Shown here: positions 52,861 through 61,275 of the stretch, piece by piece
Layout of the letters: each line of letters opens with the position of its first letter
How positions within the stretch are numbered: position 1 is the stretch's first letter
Source: Pseudomonas tohonis
GTDB lineage: Bacteria > Pseudomonadota > Gammaproteobacteria > Pseudomonadales > Pseudomonadaceae
Assembly (NCBI RefSeq): GCF_012767755.2
Contig: NZ_AP023189.1
Coordinates: 3,040,001-3,104,000 of the forward strand
Length of the DNA: 64,000 nt
Direction: 5' to 3'
Made by a program: the position numbers and the translations under genes
Notes under the pieces: generated by a model
What the model was told of the DNA's origin: nothing
Seen by the model: only the letters and a program-made list of their open reading frames with translations
Databases searched by the model: none

Positions 52861-52872
52861 TGGTATATACCA
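52861..52872. promoter_or_regulatory. GntR/HutC-type operator TGGTATATACCA
   Basis: A perfect 12-bp palindrome, 58 bp upstream of the first gene of the vitamin-type operon. UTRA/HutC regulators such as PhnF, NagR/YvoA and DasR bind sites built on TGGT-(N4)-ACCA. The operon's last gene encodes such a regulator. The rest of the 313-bp divergent gap (52803-53115) is AT-rich near 52890-52930 and shows no riboswitch-like CUGAGA core. Confidence 0.72.
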
Positions 52873-53115
52873 ATATCGTTCAGCGCTATTGATATCCCCT
52901 GATGGAATAAATGCCGTTCTGCTAATTCGATTGAGGATTAAGTGGCGCCATGCCGGCGCAACTGCCGATGGTGTGGGCGGCTCAGGCTCCACACCCTTGC
53001 GTATCTGTCGGCGCCAGGGGGATGTCTTGTAGACTTCGGCACCGTCAGGGCGCGTCGGTCGGGTTCGATCCGGATGCCTCCCTGGCTCCCCTGGGCCCTG
53101 CTGGTACCCCGCCGC

Positions 53116-54969
53116 ATGCACGCCACCCATCGACGTCGACAGCCGTTTTTCGCGCTCCTGCTGGCCCTGCTCCTGTTGTCGTTCCCGGCCGGGGCGGCCG
53201 GGCGGGTGGTCGATGCCGCCGCCGTGGACCAGGCGGCCCTGTCGCTGACGCCCTTCGTCTCGCTGCTGGAGGACCCGGACCGTTCCCTGACCCTGGCGGA
53301 CGTGCAGGCGCCCGAACGGGCGGCGCGCTTCCAGGGCGACCTGCCGCCCGGCAACGCCCTGGCGCTGGGTTTCACCCGCTCCGCCTACTGGCTGCGCCTG
53401 GTGTTGCGCAACCCGGGCGACACCCCGCTGCGGCGCATGCTGGTGGTGGAGAACCCGCGCATCTCCCATGTCGAGGCGCATATCCCGGATGCGCAGGGCA
53501 TCTACCAGGTGACCGCCACCGGCTGCGACGTCGCGCCCTCGAGCAAGGCCTACCCCAACCGCAATTTCGTCTTCCCCCTGCACCTGGGCGCGCATTCGGA
53601 GCAGGTGCTGTACCTGCGCGTGGAGTCGAGCGTGGGGCTGCTGGTGCCGCTGCAGCTGTGGCCGGTGGAGGCGTTCCACGCCTACGAGCGCGACGACTAT
53701 GTGAGCAAGGTCTGGTACTTCGGCATCGCCACCGCGATGGTGCTGTTCAACCTGATGTTGTTCGTCGCCCTGCGTGATCGTGTCTACCTGCTGTACGTGG
53801 CCTTCGTGGCCTCCACCGCCTTCACCCTGGCGATCAAGAACGGCCTGGCGCCGGATTGGTCCATCGCCGGCCTGCCGCTGAATTCCAACGTCGCCTATTA
53901 CTCCGGCGTCTCCCTGGCCCTCGGCGCGATGCTGCTGTTCACCCGGCGCATGCTGCGCACCGACCAGGTGATGCCGAGGGTCGACCGCCTGCTGCTGGCG
54001 ATGGTTGCCCTGTACCTGGTCACGCCGCTGTTCTATGCCTTCGCGCTGCCGCTGTTCTCGCGCCTGGCGGTCTACTTCAACCTGACCACCGCGGTGGTGG
54101 TGCTGGGCGTGGCGCTGGCGGGGGCGGTCAGGCGTCAGCGCAGCGCCTGGTTCTTCCTCGCGGCCTTCGCATTGCTGATGCTCGGTGGCGCCATGACCAC
54201 GCTGCGCGCCATGGGCGTGGTGCCCACCACGATGTTCACGGTGGATGGCATCCAGCTGGGCTCGGCGATGGAGATGATCGTGCTGGCCTTCGCCCTGGCC
54301 GACCGCTTCGCCGTCATGCGTCGCGAGAAGGTGCGGGCGCAGGAAGCGCTGTTGCAGGCCCAGCGCAAGCTGGTGGAGACGCTGCAGGCCTCCGAGCACG
54401 AGCTGGAGCTGCGCGTTGCCCAGCGCACCGACGAGTTGCAGGAGCTCAACAGCCGGCTGGAAACCCTGAGCCTGACCGACGCGCTGACCGGCATCGCCAA
54501 CCGCCGCCACTTCGACGAGGTGCTGCAGCAGGAATGGCAGCGAGCCCGGCGCACGGGCGAGCCGCTGGCGCTGGCGATCCTCGATGTCGACTGGTTCAAG
54601 CGCTACAACGACCACTACGGCCACCCGGCCGGTGACGCCTGCCTGCAGCGCATCGCCCAGGTGCTGGCGAGCACCGTCGGCCGCTCCAGCGACCTGGTGG
54701 CCCGCTACGGCGGCGAGGAGTTCGTCTTCCTGGTGCCGCTGACCGATGCGAGCGGAGCCCAGGGCATCGCCCAGCGGCTGGTGCAGGCCATCGAGACGCT
54801 GGACCTGCCGCACGAGCTCTCGACCTTCGGCCGCGTCACCGTGAGCATCGGCGTCGCCGCCATGACTCCCGGGCAGGACGATGCGCCGGAGACCCTGCTG
54901 CAGCGTGCCGACGAGGCGCTGTACGAGGCGAAGAAAGCCGGGCGCAACCGCGTCGGGCGCTTCCTGTAG
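53116..54969 (+). CDS. Membrane diguanylate cyclase (7TMR-DISM type, GGDEF)
   Basis: About 617 residues from the ATG at 53116, which gives a signal-like start (FFALLLALLLLSFPAGAAG); an ATG at 53074 adds 14 residues. Residues about 30-170 are a periplasmic 7TMR-DISMED2 sensor (SLLEDPDRSLTLADVQ; SAYWLRLVLRNPGDTPLRRMLVVENPRI), then seven membrane helices (VWYFGIATAMVLFNLMLFVALRDRVYLLY onward), a coiled-coil (EALLQAQRKLVETLQASEHELELRVAQRTDELQELNSRLETL) and a GGDEF domain. The active site is RYGGEEF and the inhibitory RxxD site is intact (RSSD five residues before). It makes c-di-GMP in response to a periplasmic signal. Divergent from the vitamin operon. Confidence 0.92.
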   Translation: MHATHRRRQPFFALLLALLLLSFPAGAAGRVVDAAAVDQAALSLTPFVSLLEDPDRSLTLADVQAPERAARFQGDLPPGNALALGFTRSAYWLRLVLRNPGDTPLRRMLVVENPRISHVEAHIPDAQGIYQVTATGCDVAPSSKAYPNRNFVFPLHLGAHSEQVLYLRVESSVGLLVPLQLWPVEAFHAYERDDYVSKVWYFGIATAMVLFNLMLFVALRDRVYLLYVAFVASTAFTLAIKNGLAPDWSIAGLPLNSNVAYYSGVSLALGAMLLFTRRMLRTDQVMPRVDRLLLAMVALYLVTPLFYAFALPLFSRLAVYFNLTTAVVVLGVALAGAVRRQRSAWFFLAAFALLMLGGAMTTLRAMGVVPTTMFTVDGIQLGSAMEMIVLAFALADRFAVMRREKVRAQEALLQAQRKLVETLQASEHELELRVAQRTDELQELNSRLETLSLTDALTGIANRRHFDEVLQQEWQRARRTGEPLALAILDVDWFKRYNDHYGHPAGDACLQRIAQVLASTVGRSSDLVARYGGEEFVFLVPLTDASGAQGIAQRLVQAIETLDLPHELSTFGRVTVSIGVAAMTPGQDDAPETLLQRADEALYEAKKAGRNRVGRFL

Positions 54970-54993
54970 GTCGCCTGCTGCGCGAGCCCGCTG

Positions 54994-55878
54994 TCAGGGG
55001 GCGGACAGGTGGGTCAGCAACTGCCGCGCATGGGAGGACAGCGCATCCCACCCCTTGATGCACAGCCGCAGTTCCCGCGTCGCCCAGGTGTTCTCCAGGC
55101 CGACGATGGCCACCGGCATCTCCTGCGCCAGGCGCGTGGCCGCCGCTTCCGGAAGCATGGCGATGCCGGCGTGCTGGGCCACCAGCTGGGCGATGGCGTC
55201 GAAGCTCGGCGCGCGCACCCGTACCTTCAGCGGCAAGGCGTAGTTCACCGCCATCTCCTCGATGAAGCGCTGCATGGCGCGCTCCGGCGGCAGGCAGACG
55301 AAGGGAAAGCCCAGTGCCTCGCGCATGTGCGCCTGGCGGCGCTCGGCCAGGGGGTGGTCCCGGGGCACCAGCAGCACCAGCCGGTCATCGCGAAAGGGCA
55401 TCGAGACCAGCCCGCCGGTGGGCAGGTTGCCGTCGTAGACGCCGAGATCGAACTCGCCCGCCTGCACACCGCGCAGCACGTCGCGGCTGTTCAGCTCGGT
55501 GAGCTGCAGGTCCACTTCCGGGTAGTCGGCGAGGAAGGGCCCGAGCGTGGCGGGGAGGAAGGTGCTGTTGGCCACGGTGCTCGCCGCCAGGCGCAGGGTG
55601 ATGCGGCGCTGCCCGGCCAGCTCCTGCAGGGTGTCCCTGAGTTTCTGCGCCTCGTGCAGCACCCCGTGGCAGGACTCCAGTACCAGGCGTCCCGCCGGTG
55701 TCGGCACCATGCCGTCGGCCTTGCGCACGAACAGGGCCAGAGCGCAGCGCTCCTCGAACTGGCGCAGCCGCGTGCTCGCCGCCGAGACCGCGACCGGGAA
55801 GGTGGCGGCGGCCTTGCTCAGGCTGCCGGTGGCGGCGATGGCGGTGAGCAGGCGCAGGTCGGTGAGGTCGAAGTGCAA
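54994..55878 (-). CDS. LysR-family transcriptional regulator
   Basis: A 294-residue regulator with a TTG start at 55878, supported by AAAGGAGAACACCC directly upstream; no ATG is available near the HTH. HTH: FDLTDLRLLTAIAATGSLSKAAATFPVAVSAASTRLRQFEE. The C-terminal effector domain (RITLRLAASTVANSTFLPATLGPFLADYPEVDLQL) follows. Divergent from an EamA-type permease gene 102 bp away, its likely target. Confidence 0.88.
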   Translation of the reverse strand: MHFDLTDLRLLTAIAATGSLSKAAATFPVAVSAASTRLRQFEERCALALFVRKADGMVPTPAGRLVLESCHGVLHEAQKLRDTLQELAGQRRITLRLAASTVANSTFLPATLGPFLADYPEVDLQLTELNSRDVLRGVQAGEFDLGVYDGNLPTGGLVSMPFRDDRLVLLVPRDHPLAERRQAHMREALGFPFVCLPPERAMQRFIEEMAVNYALPLKVRVRAPSFDAIAQLVAQHAGIAMLPEAAATRLAQEMPVAIVGLENTWATRELRLCIKGWDALSSHARQLLTHLSAP

Positions 55879-55980
55879 GGGTGTTCTCCTTTGGAGAAGG
55901 GTCTGTTCAGGAAAAAGCGATTCTAGCGCTGCTGCCTTCGCTTCAGAATAAGGATCGCCAACCCCTGGACCGGATGCCTG

Positions 55981-56967
55981 ATGAACGCCTTGCTCTCCCT
56001 CTACCAACGTGGCGCCCGCAACGGCAGCCTGTTCGCGGTGCTTTCGGCCGCCGGTTTCAGCCTCAAGGCGATCTTCGTCAAGCTCGCCTATGCAGCCGCT
56101 CCGGTCGACGCGCTCACCGTCCTGGCGATGCGCATGGGGCTGGCGCTGCCGCTGTTCGCCTGGTTGCTGTGGCTGAGCCGCAGCCCGGGGAGCGTGGCGC
56201 TGTCGATGCAGGACTGGGCGCGCGTGGTGCTGCTGGGGATGTTCGGCTACTACCTCTCCAGCCTCTTCGACTTCTATGGGCTGGAGTCCATCAGCGCCGG
56301 GCTGGAGCGGCTGATCCTGTTCACCTACCCGACCCTGGTGCTGGTCTTCCAGGCGCTGGCCTTCCGCGAGCGGCCGAGCCGCCGCACCCTGCTGGCCATG
56401 GGGCTGTGCTACCTGGGGCTGGGGGTGGCGCTGATGCACGACATCGGCAGCACCGACATGGGCGCGCAGGTGATGGTCGGCGCGGCCTGGGTCTTCGCCA
56501 GCGCCGTGACCTACGCGCTCTACTACCTGGGCACCGGGGTGATGGTGAAGCGCCTGGGCTCCATGCGCCTGGCCGGGCTCGCCGGCAGCGCGTCGGCGCT
56601 GATGGTGCTGGCGCACTACGGCGCCACGGCCGATATCGGCCAACTGGGCATGCTGCCGGTCGCGGTGTGGGGGTATGCGGCGCTGATGGCGCTGCTCTCC
56701 ACCGTGCTGCCGGTCTACTGGATGGCGCTGGCGATCCAGCGCATGGGCACGACGAACACCGCAGCCGTCGGCAACCTGGGCCCGGTACTGACCATCCTGG
56801 CGTCCTGGGTGCTGCTGGACGAGGCCATCTCGGCCTACCAGCTGGCCGGGCTGGCCCTGGTGCTGTTCGGGGTGTCGCGGCTCAAGCCGGCGGCGCCCAA
56901 GGCCGTCGCGACCGAGGACGCGGCGCCGTCGGCCGCCCACAGCCCCAGGGGTTCCGGGCAGGCCTGA
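55981..56967 (+). CDS. DMT-superfamily permease (EamA type)
   Basis: A 328-residue inner-membrane protein with ten helices in two EamA repeats (GFSLKAIFVKLAYAAAPVDALTVLAMRM; YLGTGVMVKRLGSMRLAGLAGSAS, ending LGPVLTILASWVLLDEAISAYQLAGLALVLFGV). Such proteins usually export amino acids or metabolites. Divergent LysR regulator upstream; only 12 bp separate its stop from the convergent RidA gene. Confidence 0.88.
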   Translation: MNALLSLYQRGARNGSLFAVLSAAGFSLKAIFVKLAYAAAPVDALTVLAMRMGLALPLFAWLLWLSRSPGSVALSMQDWARVVLLGMFGYYLSSLFDFYGLESISAGLERLILFTYPTLVLVFQALAFRERPSRRTLLAMGLCYLGLGVALMHDIGSTDMGAQVMVGAAWVFASAVTYALYYLGTGVMVKRLGSMRLAGLAGSASALMVLAHYGATADIGQLGMLPVAVWGYAALMALLSTVLPVYWMALAIQRMGTTNTAAVGNLGPVLTILASWVLLDEAISAYQLAGLALVLFGVSRLKPAAPKAVATEDAAPSAAHSPRGSGQA

Positions 56968-56979
56968 GGCCGCTTCCGA

Positions 56980-57372
56980 TCAGCTCGGCAACCGGGCGAT
57001 CACCTTGATCTCGAAGTCGAAGCCGTAGAGCCAGGTGACGCCGACGGCGGTCAGCGTCGGGTGGGGCGCCGCGCCCCAGAACTCCGGCACCACCTGCCAG
57101 ATGGCTTCGAATTTCGCCTGCGGGTCGACCATGAACACGGTGACGTCGACCACGTCGTCGAAGCTGCAGCCGGCCTCGCCGAGAATCGCATTGAGGTTGG
57201 TGAAGGCCTGGCGCACCTGGGCCTTGAGGTCCGGCTCCGGCGAGCCGTCGGGGTGGCTGCCCACTTGCCCTGAGACGAACAGGAAGCCATTGGAGCGGAT
57301 CGCCGGCGAGTAGCGGTTGCGCTCGTAGAGCGCCTGGCGGCCGGGCGGGAAAACGACGTCGCGTTGGGTCAT
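56980..57372 (-). CDS. RidA-family protein (reactive enamine/imine deaminase-like)
   Basis: A 130-residue protein of the YjgF/RidA family: YSPAIRSNGFLFVSGQVGSHPDG, QVRQAFTNLNAILGEAGCSFDDVVDVTVFMVD and AAPHPTLTAVGVTWLYGFDFEIKVIA. The catalytic Arg of classical RidA (in 'P.R.a') is not present at the usual place: the stretch reads PHPTLTAVG, so it is probably a non-archetypal subgroup (Rid2-7). Divergent from a LysR gene, which may control it. Confidence 0.86.
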   Translation of the reverse strand: MTQRDVVFPPGRQALYERNRYSPAIRSNGFLFVSGQVGSHPDGSPEPDLKAQVRQAFTNLNAILGEAGCSFDDVVDVTVFMVDPQAKFEAIWQVVPEFWGAAPHPTLTAVGVTWLYGFDFEIKVIARLPS

Positions 57373-57472
57373 GGGGGTACTCCGGTGGTGGGTCGATGCG
57401 ACCCGGGATCAACGATGGAGGCGACTCTAGGCCCTTGCGCAGGGGCGATAAACGCGCAAGCTTGTCCATCAC

Positions 57473-57491
57473 TGTTTGCAGATCCCAAACA
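57473..57491. promoter_or_regulatory. LysR-type operator candidate
   Basis: TGTTTG (57473-57478) and CAAACA (57486-57491) form a perfect dyad with 7 bp between. It lies 25 bp before the LysR start in the 143-bp divergent gap to the RidA gene and fits a T-N11-A LysR box. Confidence 0.5.
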
Positions 57492-57515
57492 ATCCGCCGG
57501 AAATCTGGAGCGTCC

Positions 57516-58442
57516 ATGGACCGTTTCGATGCGATGCAGGCCTTCGCCCGGGTGGTGGAGGCGGGCAGCTTCACCCGTGCCGCCGACACCCTGCACATGA
57601 GCAAGACCAGCGTCACCCAGCTGGTGCAGCAGCTGGAAGCGCGCCTGCGCGTGAAGCTGCTCAACCGCACCACGCGACGCGTCGCCCTCACCGCCGACGG
57701 CGCCGCCTACTACGAGCGGGTGGTGCGCCTGCTGGCCGACCTGGACGACGCCGAGACCAGCCTCTCCAGCGCCTCCGCCTCGCCCCGTGGTCGCCTGCGG
57801 GTGGATGTGCCGAGCCCGCTGGCGAGCATGATCCTGGTGCCGGCGCTGCCCGAGTTCCATGCACGCCACCCGGACATCCAGATCGACATGGGCGTCAGCG
57901 ACCGCATCGTCGATGTGATCGGCGAGAACGTCGATTGTGTGGTGCGCGGCGGCGAGCTGAGCGACCAGTCGCTGGTGGCGCGGCGGGTCGGTGACCTGCG
58001 CCTGGGCGTCTACGCGGCGCCGGAGTACCTGCAGCGCCTGGGTACGCCGACCCACCCGCGCGAGCTGGAGGATTCGCCCCACCGCATCGTCGGCTTCCTC
58101 TGGGCACGCACAGGCAAGCCGGTGCCCTACGCCATGCGCAAGGGGGACGAGGAGATCCGCGTGAACGGGCGCTACGTGCTGGCGGTGGACGACGGCAATG
58201 CCTACCTCGCCGCCGGCCTGGCCGGGCTGGGCGTGCTCTGGCTGCCGGAGTACATGGCCCGGCCCAGTCGGGCGAGTGGTGCGCTGGTGCCGCTGATGGA
58301 GGACTGGACGCTGGACCCGATGCCGATCTACCTGGCGTTCCCGCCGAACCGGCACATCAGCGCCAAGCTGCGGGTGTTCATCGACTGGGTCGCCGAGCTG
58401 ATGGCGCGCCACGCGCCGGTGATGACCCACCCGGGCGCGTGA
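57516..58442 (+). CDS. LysR-family transcriptional regulator
   Basis: A 308-residue regulator: MDRFDAMQAFARVVEAGSFTRAADTLHMSKTSVTQLVQQLEARL is the HTH, and GRLRVDVPSPLASMILVPALPEFHARHPDIQIDMGVSDR opens the effector domain. TGGAG lies five bases before the ATG. This is the common CrgA/DmlR-like subgroup. Likely target: the divergent RidA gene and itself. Confidence 0.9.
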   Translation: MDRFDAMQAFARVVEAGSFTRAADTLHMSKTSVTQLVQQLEARLRVKLLNRTTRRVALTADGAAYYERVVRLLADLDDAETSLSSASASPRGRLRVDVPSPLASMILVPALPEFHARHPDIQIDMGVSDRIVDVIGENVDCVVRGGELSDQSLVARRVGDLRLGVYAAPEYLQRLGTPTHPRELEDSPHRIVGFLWARTGKPVPYAMRKGDEEIRVNGRYVLAVDDGNAYLAAGLAGLGVLWLPEYMARPSRASGALVPLMEDWTLDPMPIYLAFPPNRHISAKLRVFIDWVAELMARHAPVMTHPGA

Positions 58443-58488
58443 CGCAGTGAAGGGATGACGGAGCCGCAACAGCCCCGTCGCCCTCGGG

Positions 58489-60525
58489 TCAGAACGCGAC
58501 CCGGACCCCGGCCTCGACGCTGCGGCCGGCCGCCGGCACCTGGTCCCGCAGGATCGAGCTGGCGTAGCGCACGGTCTGGTCGTTGAGGTTGTCGCCCTTG
58601 AGGAACACCAGCCACTCGCTTTGCGCTAGGTCGAAGCGGTAGCCGAGGCTGGCATTGAGGGTGGTGTAGCCGTCGGTGCCGCGCTCCTCGGCGGGGACCC
58701 GGCGCTGGGCGCTGGCGTGCTCGACGCCGACGCTGGCCTGCCAGCTCTGGTAGTTCCACAGCAGGGCGCTGTTCAGGCGCAGGGGCGAGATGCGCGGCAG
58801 CGGCTCGCCGGTCTCCTTGTTCTTCGCCCGGGTGTAGTCGGCGGAGCTCTGCAGGGCGAAGTCGCCGTAGGCGGTCTGCGCCAGGCGCCAGTGGTCCTGC
58901 GCCTCGACGCCCCAGAAGTCGGCCTTCACGCCGCTGTAGAGGTACTCCGGCAGCGCATCGGGATCGCTCGGGGCGACTTCCTGGCCGTCTTCGTCCAGGT
59001 AGCGGCCGCTGCCCAGCAGGCCGATGTAGTTGGAGAAGCGGCTGTAGAACACGCCGACGCTGCCCTTGTGGGTGCCGTCGTCGAAGCGCAGGGCCAGGTC
59101 GGTGGACCAGGACTTCTCCTTCTCGGCATCCGCGTCACCCACCTCATAGGTGCCGGTGGCGGCGTGGGGGCCGTTGGCGTAGAGCTCGTAGAAGGTCGGC
59201 GCGCGCTCGGTGTAGCCCAGGGTGCCGGCCAGGGACCAGATGTCGGTGAGGCGGTAGATGGAGCCGAGCGACAGGCTGCCGGCGGTGAAACTGTGGCTGT
59301 CGTCGGCGCCTTCGAAGCGCTCGTTGCCGCCGGCGTCCGGGCGCAGGCGGGTGTGTTCGAGGCGGCCGCCGAGGCTGAGTTCGAGGCGCTCGGTGGCCTG
59401 CCAGCTTTCCAGGGCGAAGAGGGCGCCGCTGTCGGTGTCGGTCTGCGGCACGAAGGCTTCCTCGCCCAGGGCCTGGAAGCGGCTCTTGGCCACCTGCACG
59501 CCGACCACGCCCTGCAGCGGGCCGATTGGGGCGTGGCGGGCTTCGAGGCGGGCTTCGTAGCCTTCGTTCTTGAAGGTGGTGCCGACCTCGCCGTCCTCGA
59601 TCTCGCGGTGCTCGTAGGTGGTATGGCCGACGTCCAGCTTCAGCGAGCTGAAGGGGCCTTCCAGGTCGCGGATTTCCGAGGCCAGGGCGGAATGGCGCTG
59701 TTCCATGTCGATGCGCACGTCGTCTTCGGCGGGCGAGCCGTAGTTGCTGTCGTACTCGCCGTAGGAGAGGCCGACGTAGCCATGGTCCCAGTGGTAGGCA
59801 CCCCCCACGGCGCCGCCGTCCTGGCGGCCGTCGCTGTTGTTGACCCGGTGCCTGGCGTCGCCGCCGTCCACGGCGCGCTGGTCGCGGGAGCGGGCATGGC
59901 CGGGGATGCGCGTGTCGTTGAACTGCCGCGAGCTGGCGTCCAGGTGCAGGGCGAAGTTGCCGTCGCCGGCCTCCAGCTTGCCGGCGGCGCTGCGAGTGGT
60001 GTCGGCGCCGCCGTAGCGCAGCTCGCCACCGCCGTGCAGGCCGTCCACCGGCTCGGTGGGGATGCGGTTGTCGAAGGTGTTGACCACGCCGCCCACCGCG
60101 CTGCCGCCATACAGCAGCGCCGCCGGGCCGCGCACCACCTCGATGCGCTCGGCGTTGGCCGCGTCATAGGGCACGGCGTGGTCGTAGGAGAGCGAGGACG
60201 CATCCAGCGCGCCGACGCCATTGCGCAGGATGCGGATGCGGTCGCCATCGAAGCCACGGATCACCGGGCGGCTGGCGGCCGGGCCGAAGTAGGTGGAGGA
60301 GACGCCGGGCAGGCCGTTGAGGGTTTCCCCCAGCTGCGCCGCGCTGCGCAGGCTCAGCTCGTCGCCTTCCACCACGCTGGTGGGCGAGGCGAGGGTTTCG
60401 CTTTTCAGCGGATTGGCGGTGATCACCTGCTGGTCGAGGACGATGGGCTGCGCGGCGAAGGCGTGCTGCGCCATCAGCAATGCGGTGGCGATGGGCGTGT
60501 GGAGGCGGAGGAATCGAGCGGACAT
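58489..60525 (-). CDS. znuD: TonB-dependent zinc receptor, ZnuD-like
   Basis: A 678-residue outer-membrane receptor; AGGAAAGG lies ahead of the ATG at 60525. Signal peptide about 1-24 (ATALLMAQHAFAAQ). The plug has VVEGDELSLRSAAQLGETLNGLPGVSSTYFGPAASRPVIRGFDGDRIRILRNG and EVVRGPAALLYGGSAVGGVVN, the form seen in ZnuD. His/Asp-rich loops (GHARSRDQRAVDGGDARHRV, AYHWDHGY) resemble the zinc-binding loops of ZnuD. A Zur-type box lies 29-48 bp upstream. The gene would be induced by zinc shortage. The barrel ends VRVAF. Confidence 0.87.
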   Translation of the reverse strand: MSARFLRLHTPIATALLMAQHAFAAQPIVLDQQVITANPLKSETLASPTSVVEGDELSLRSAAQLGETLNGLPGVSSTYFGPAASRPVIRGFDGDRIRILRNGVGALDASSLSYDHAVPYDAANAERIEVVRGPAALLYGGSAVGGVVNTFDNRIPTEPVDGLHGGGELRYGGADTTRSAAGKLEAGDGNFALHLDASSRQFNDTRIPGHARSRDQRAVDGGDARHRVNNSDGRQDGGAVGGAYHWDHGYVGLSYGEYDSNYGSPAEDDVRIDMEQRHSALASEIRDLEGPFSSLKLDVGHTTYEHREIEDGEVGTTFKNEGYEARLEARHAPIGPLQGVVGVQVAKSRFQALGEEAFVPQTDTDSGALFALESWQATERLELSLGGRLEHTRLRPDAGGNERFEGADDSHSFTAGSLSLGSIYRLTDIWSLAGTLGYTERAPTFYELYANGPHAATGTYEVGDADAEKEKSWSTDLALRFDDGTHKGSVGVFYSRFSNYIGLLGSGRYLDEDGQEVAPSDPDALPEYLYSGVKADFWGVEAQDHWRLAQTAYGDFALQSSADYTRAKNKETGEPLPRISPLRLNSALLWNYQSWQASVGVEHASAQRRVPAEERGTDGYTTLNASLGYRFDLAQSEWLVFLKGDNLNDQTVRYASSILRDQVPAAGRSVEAGVRVAF

Positions 60526-60553
60526 CGGAGCCTTTCCTGTGGATTGGAATTGC

Positions 60554-60573
60554 AATGTTACAACATAACAATT
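60554..60573. promoter_or_regulatory. Zur-type zinc-repressor box
   Basis: AATGTTA-N5-TAACAATT (TGTTA at 60556-60560, TAACA at 60566-60570). The Pseudomonas/enterobacterial Zur consensus has the same TGTTA-N5-TAACA core with flanking AT pairs. It lies directly upstream of the ZnuD-like gene. The remaining gap to 60920 shows no gene beyond the sigma-54-like motif at 60866. Confidence 0.75.
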
Positions 60574-60865
60574 TCAGCGCCAGCAGTTTGCGTGCCCGTC
60601 GTAGAGCGCTCCCCAGCGGCTGGGGGGGGTAATCAGCCGGTGCGCTTGCGCGTGATGCGCTCTCGCGCAAGCCAGCTGCACGACCTGGTCTCTGCGCCGC
60701 CCGGGCTGGATGCCCGCGCTGCGCCGGCGGATCTTCATCGGCGGCTGGCTGGCCAGTGCAAAATGCCGCGTGGCGCGTGGGCGATCTTGCAGTTTGCAAT
60801 TCGCCCTGCCTCCGCGATGGGGTTCAACCCCTTGTTCTACAAGGACTTATCCGGTTGTGCGGAGC

Positions 60866-60881
60866 TGGCATGTTGCGTGCT
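60866..60881 (+). promoter_or_regulatory. Sigma-54-type promoter candidate
   Basis: TGGCATG-N4-GTGCT matches TGGCACG-N4-TTGCW with two mismatches and keeps the GG (-24) and GC (-12) at the right spacing. It lies 40 bp before the start of the small gene at 60921. Confidence 0.4.
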
Positions 60882-60920
60882 CCTCCCTCCACCACAAGAC
60901 CTACGAGCAGGAGGATGCCC

Positions 60921-61265
60921 ATGAATGTCTGTGTTAGAGAGATCATCGAAGCCTTTCCCGACCGGGAAGTGACCCTCACCACCCGCCCGGACGGTCGCCT
61001 GTCGCTGACCATCGTCGGCGCGGCCCAGCCTGACTTTCACCGGGTCATCGATTGCGATGCCGTGTTGTCGCGGGCCCAGGTCGGCAGCCTGATCGACCAG
61101 CTGGTGCAGGACGTGCGTGCCGGTGCCGACAGCCGCCAGCCGGGGCAGGGCGCCCGCTGGTTAGCCCGGGGGCTGCCGACCACCGCTGTCGTTCCTCCCT
61201 TCATCGCTGCCCGGGCGTCCAGTGCCCCGGCAGGCGAACCGCGCCTTGGGCGCGCGACCTGCTGA
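60921..61265 (+). CDS. Small protein of unknown function
   Basis: A 114-residue protein, MNVCVREIIEAFPDREVTLTTRPDG. AGGAGG ends seven bases before the ATG at 60921, which decides this start. The first 70 residues look like a small alpha/beta domain (LSLTIVGAAQ; DCDAVLSRAQVGSLIDQLVQDV); the tail is Arg/Ala/Pro-rich and probably disordered. No family recognised. It precedes another small gene by 10 bp and the two probably form an operon. Confidence 0.65.
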   Translation: MNVCVREIIEAFPDREVTLTTRPDGRLSLTIVGAAQPDFHRVIDCDAVLSRAQVGSLIDQLVQDVRAGADSRQPGQGARWLARGLPTTAVVPPFIAARASSAPAGEPRLGRATC

Positions 61266-61275
61266 GGGCATCGCC

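Noticed and set aside
52803..53115. TPP or other riboswitch upstream of the vitamin-type operon
   Set aside because: I looked for the CUGAGA and ACCUG-AUC-type cores on the minus strand and did not find them; the GntR palindrome explains regulation better.
58717..60924. 735-codon plus-strand frame over the ZnuD-like gene
   Set aside because: Antisense shadow with Val/Ala/Gly-rich composition; it also runs across the Zur box region.
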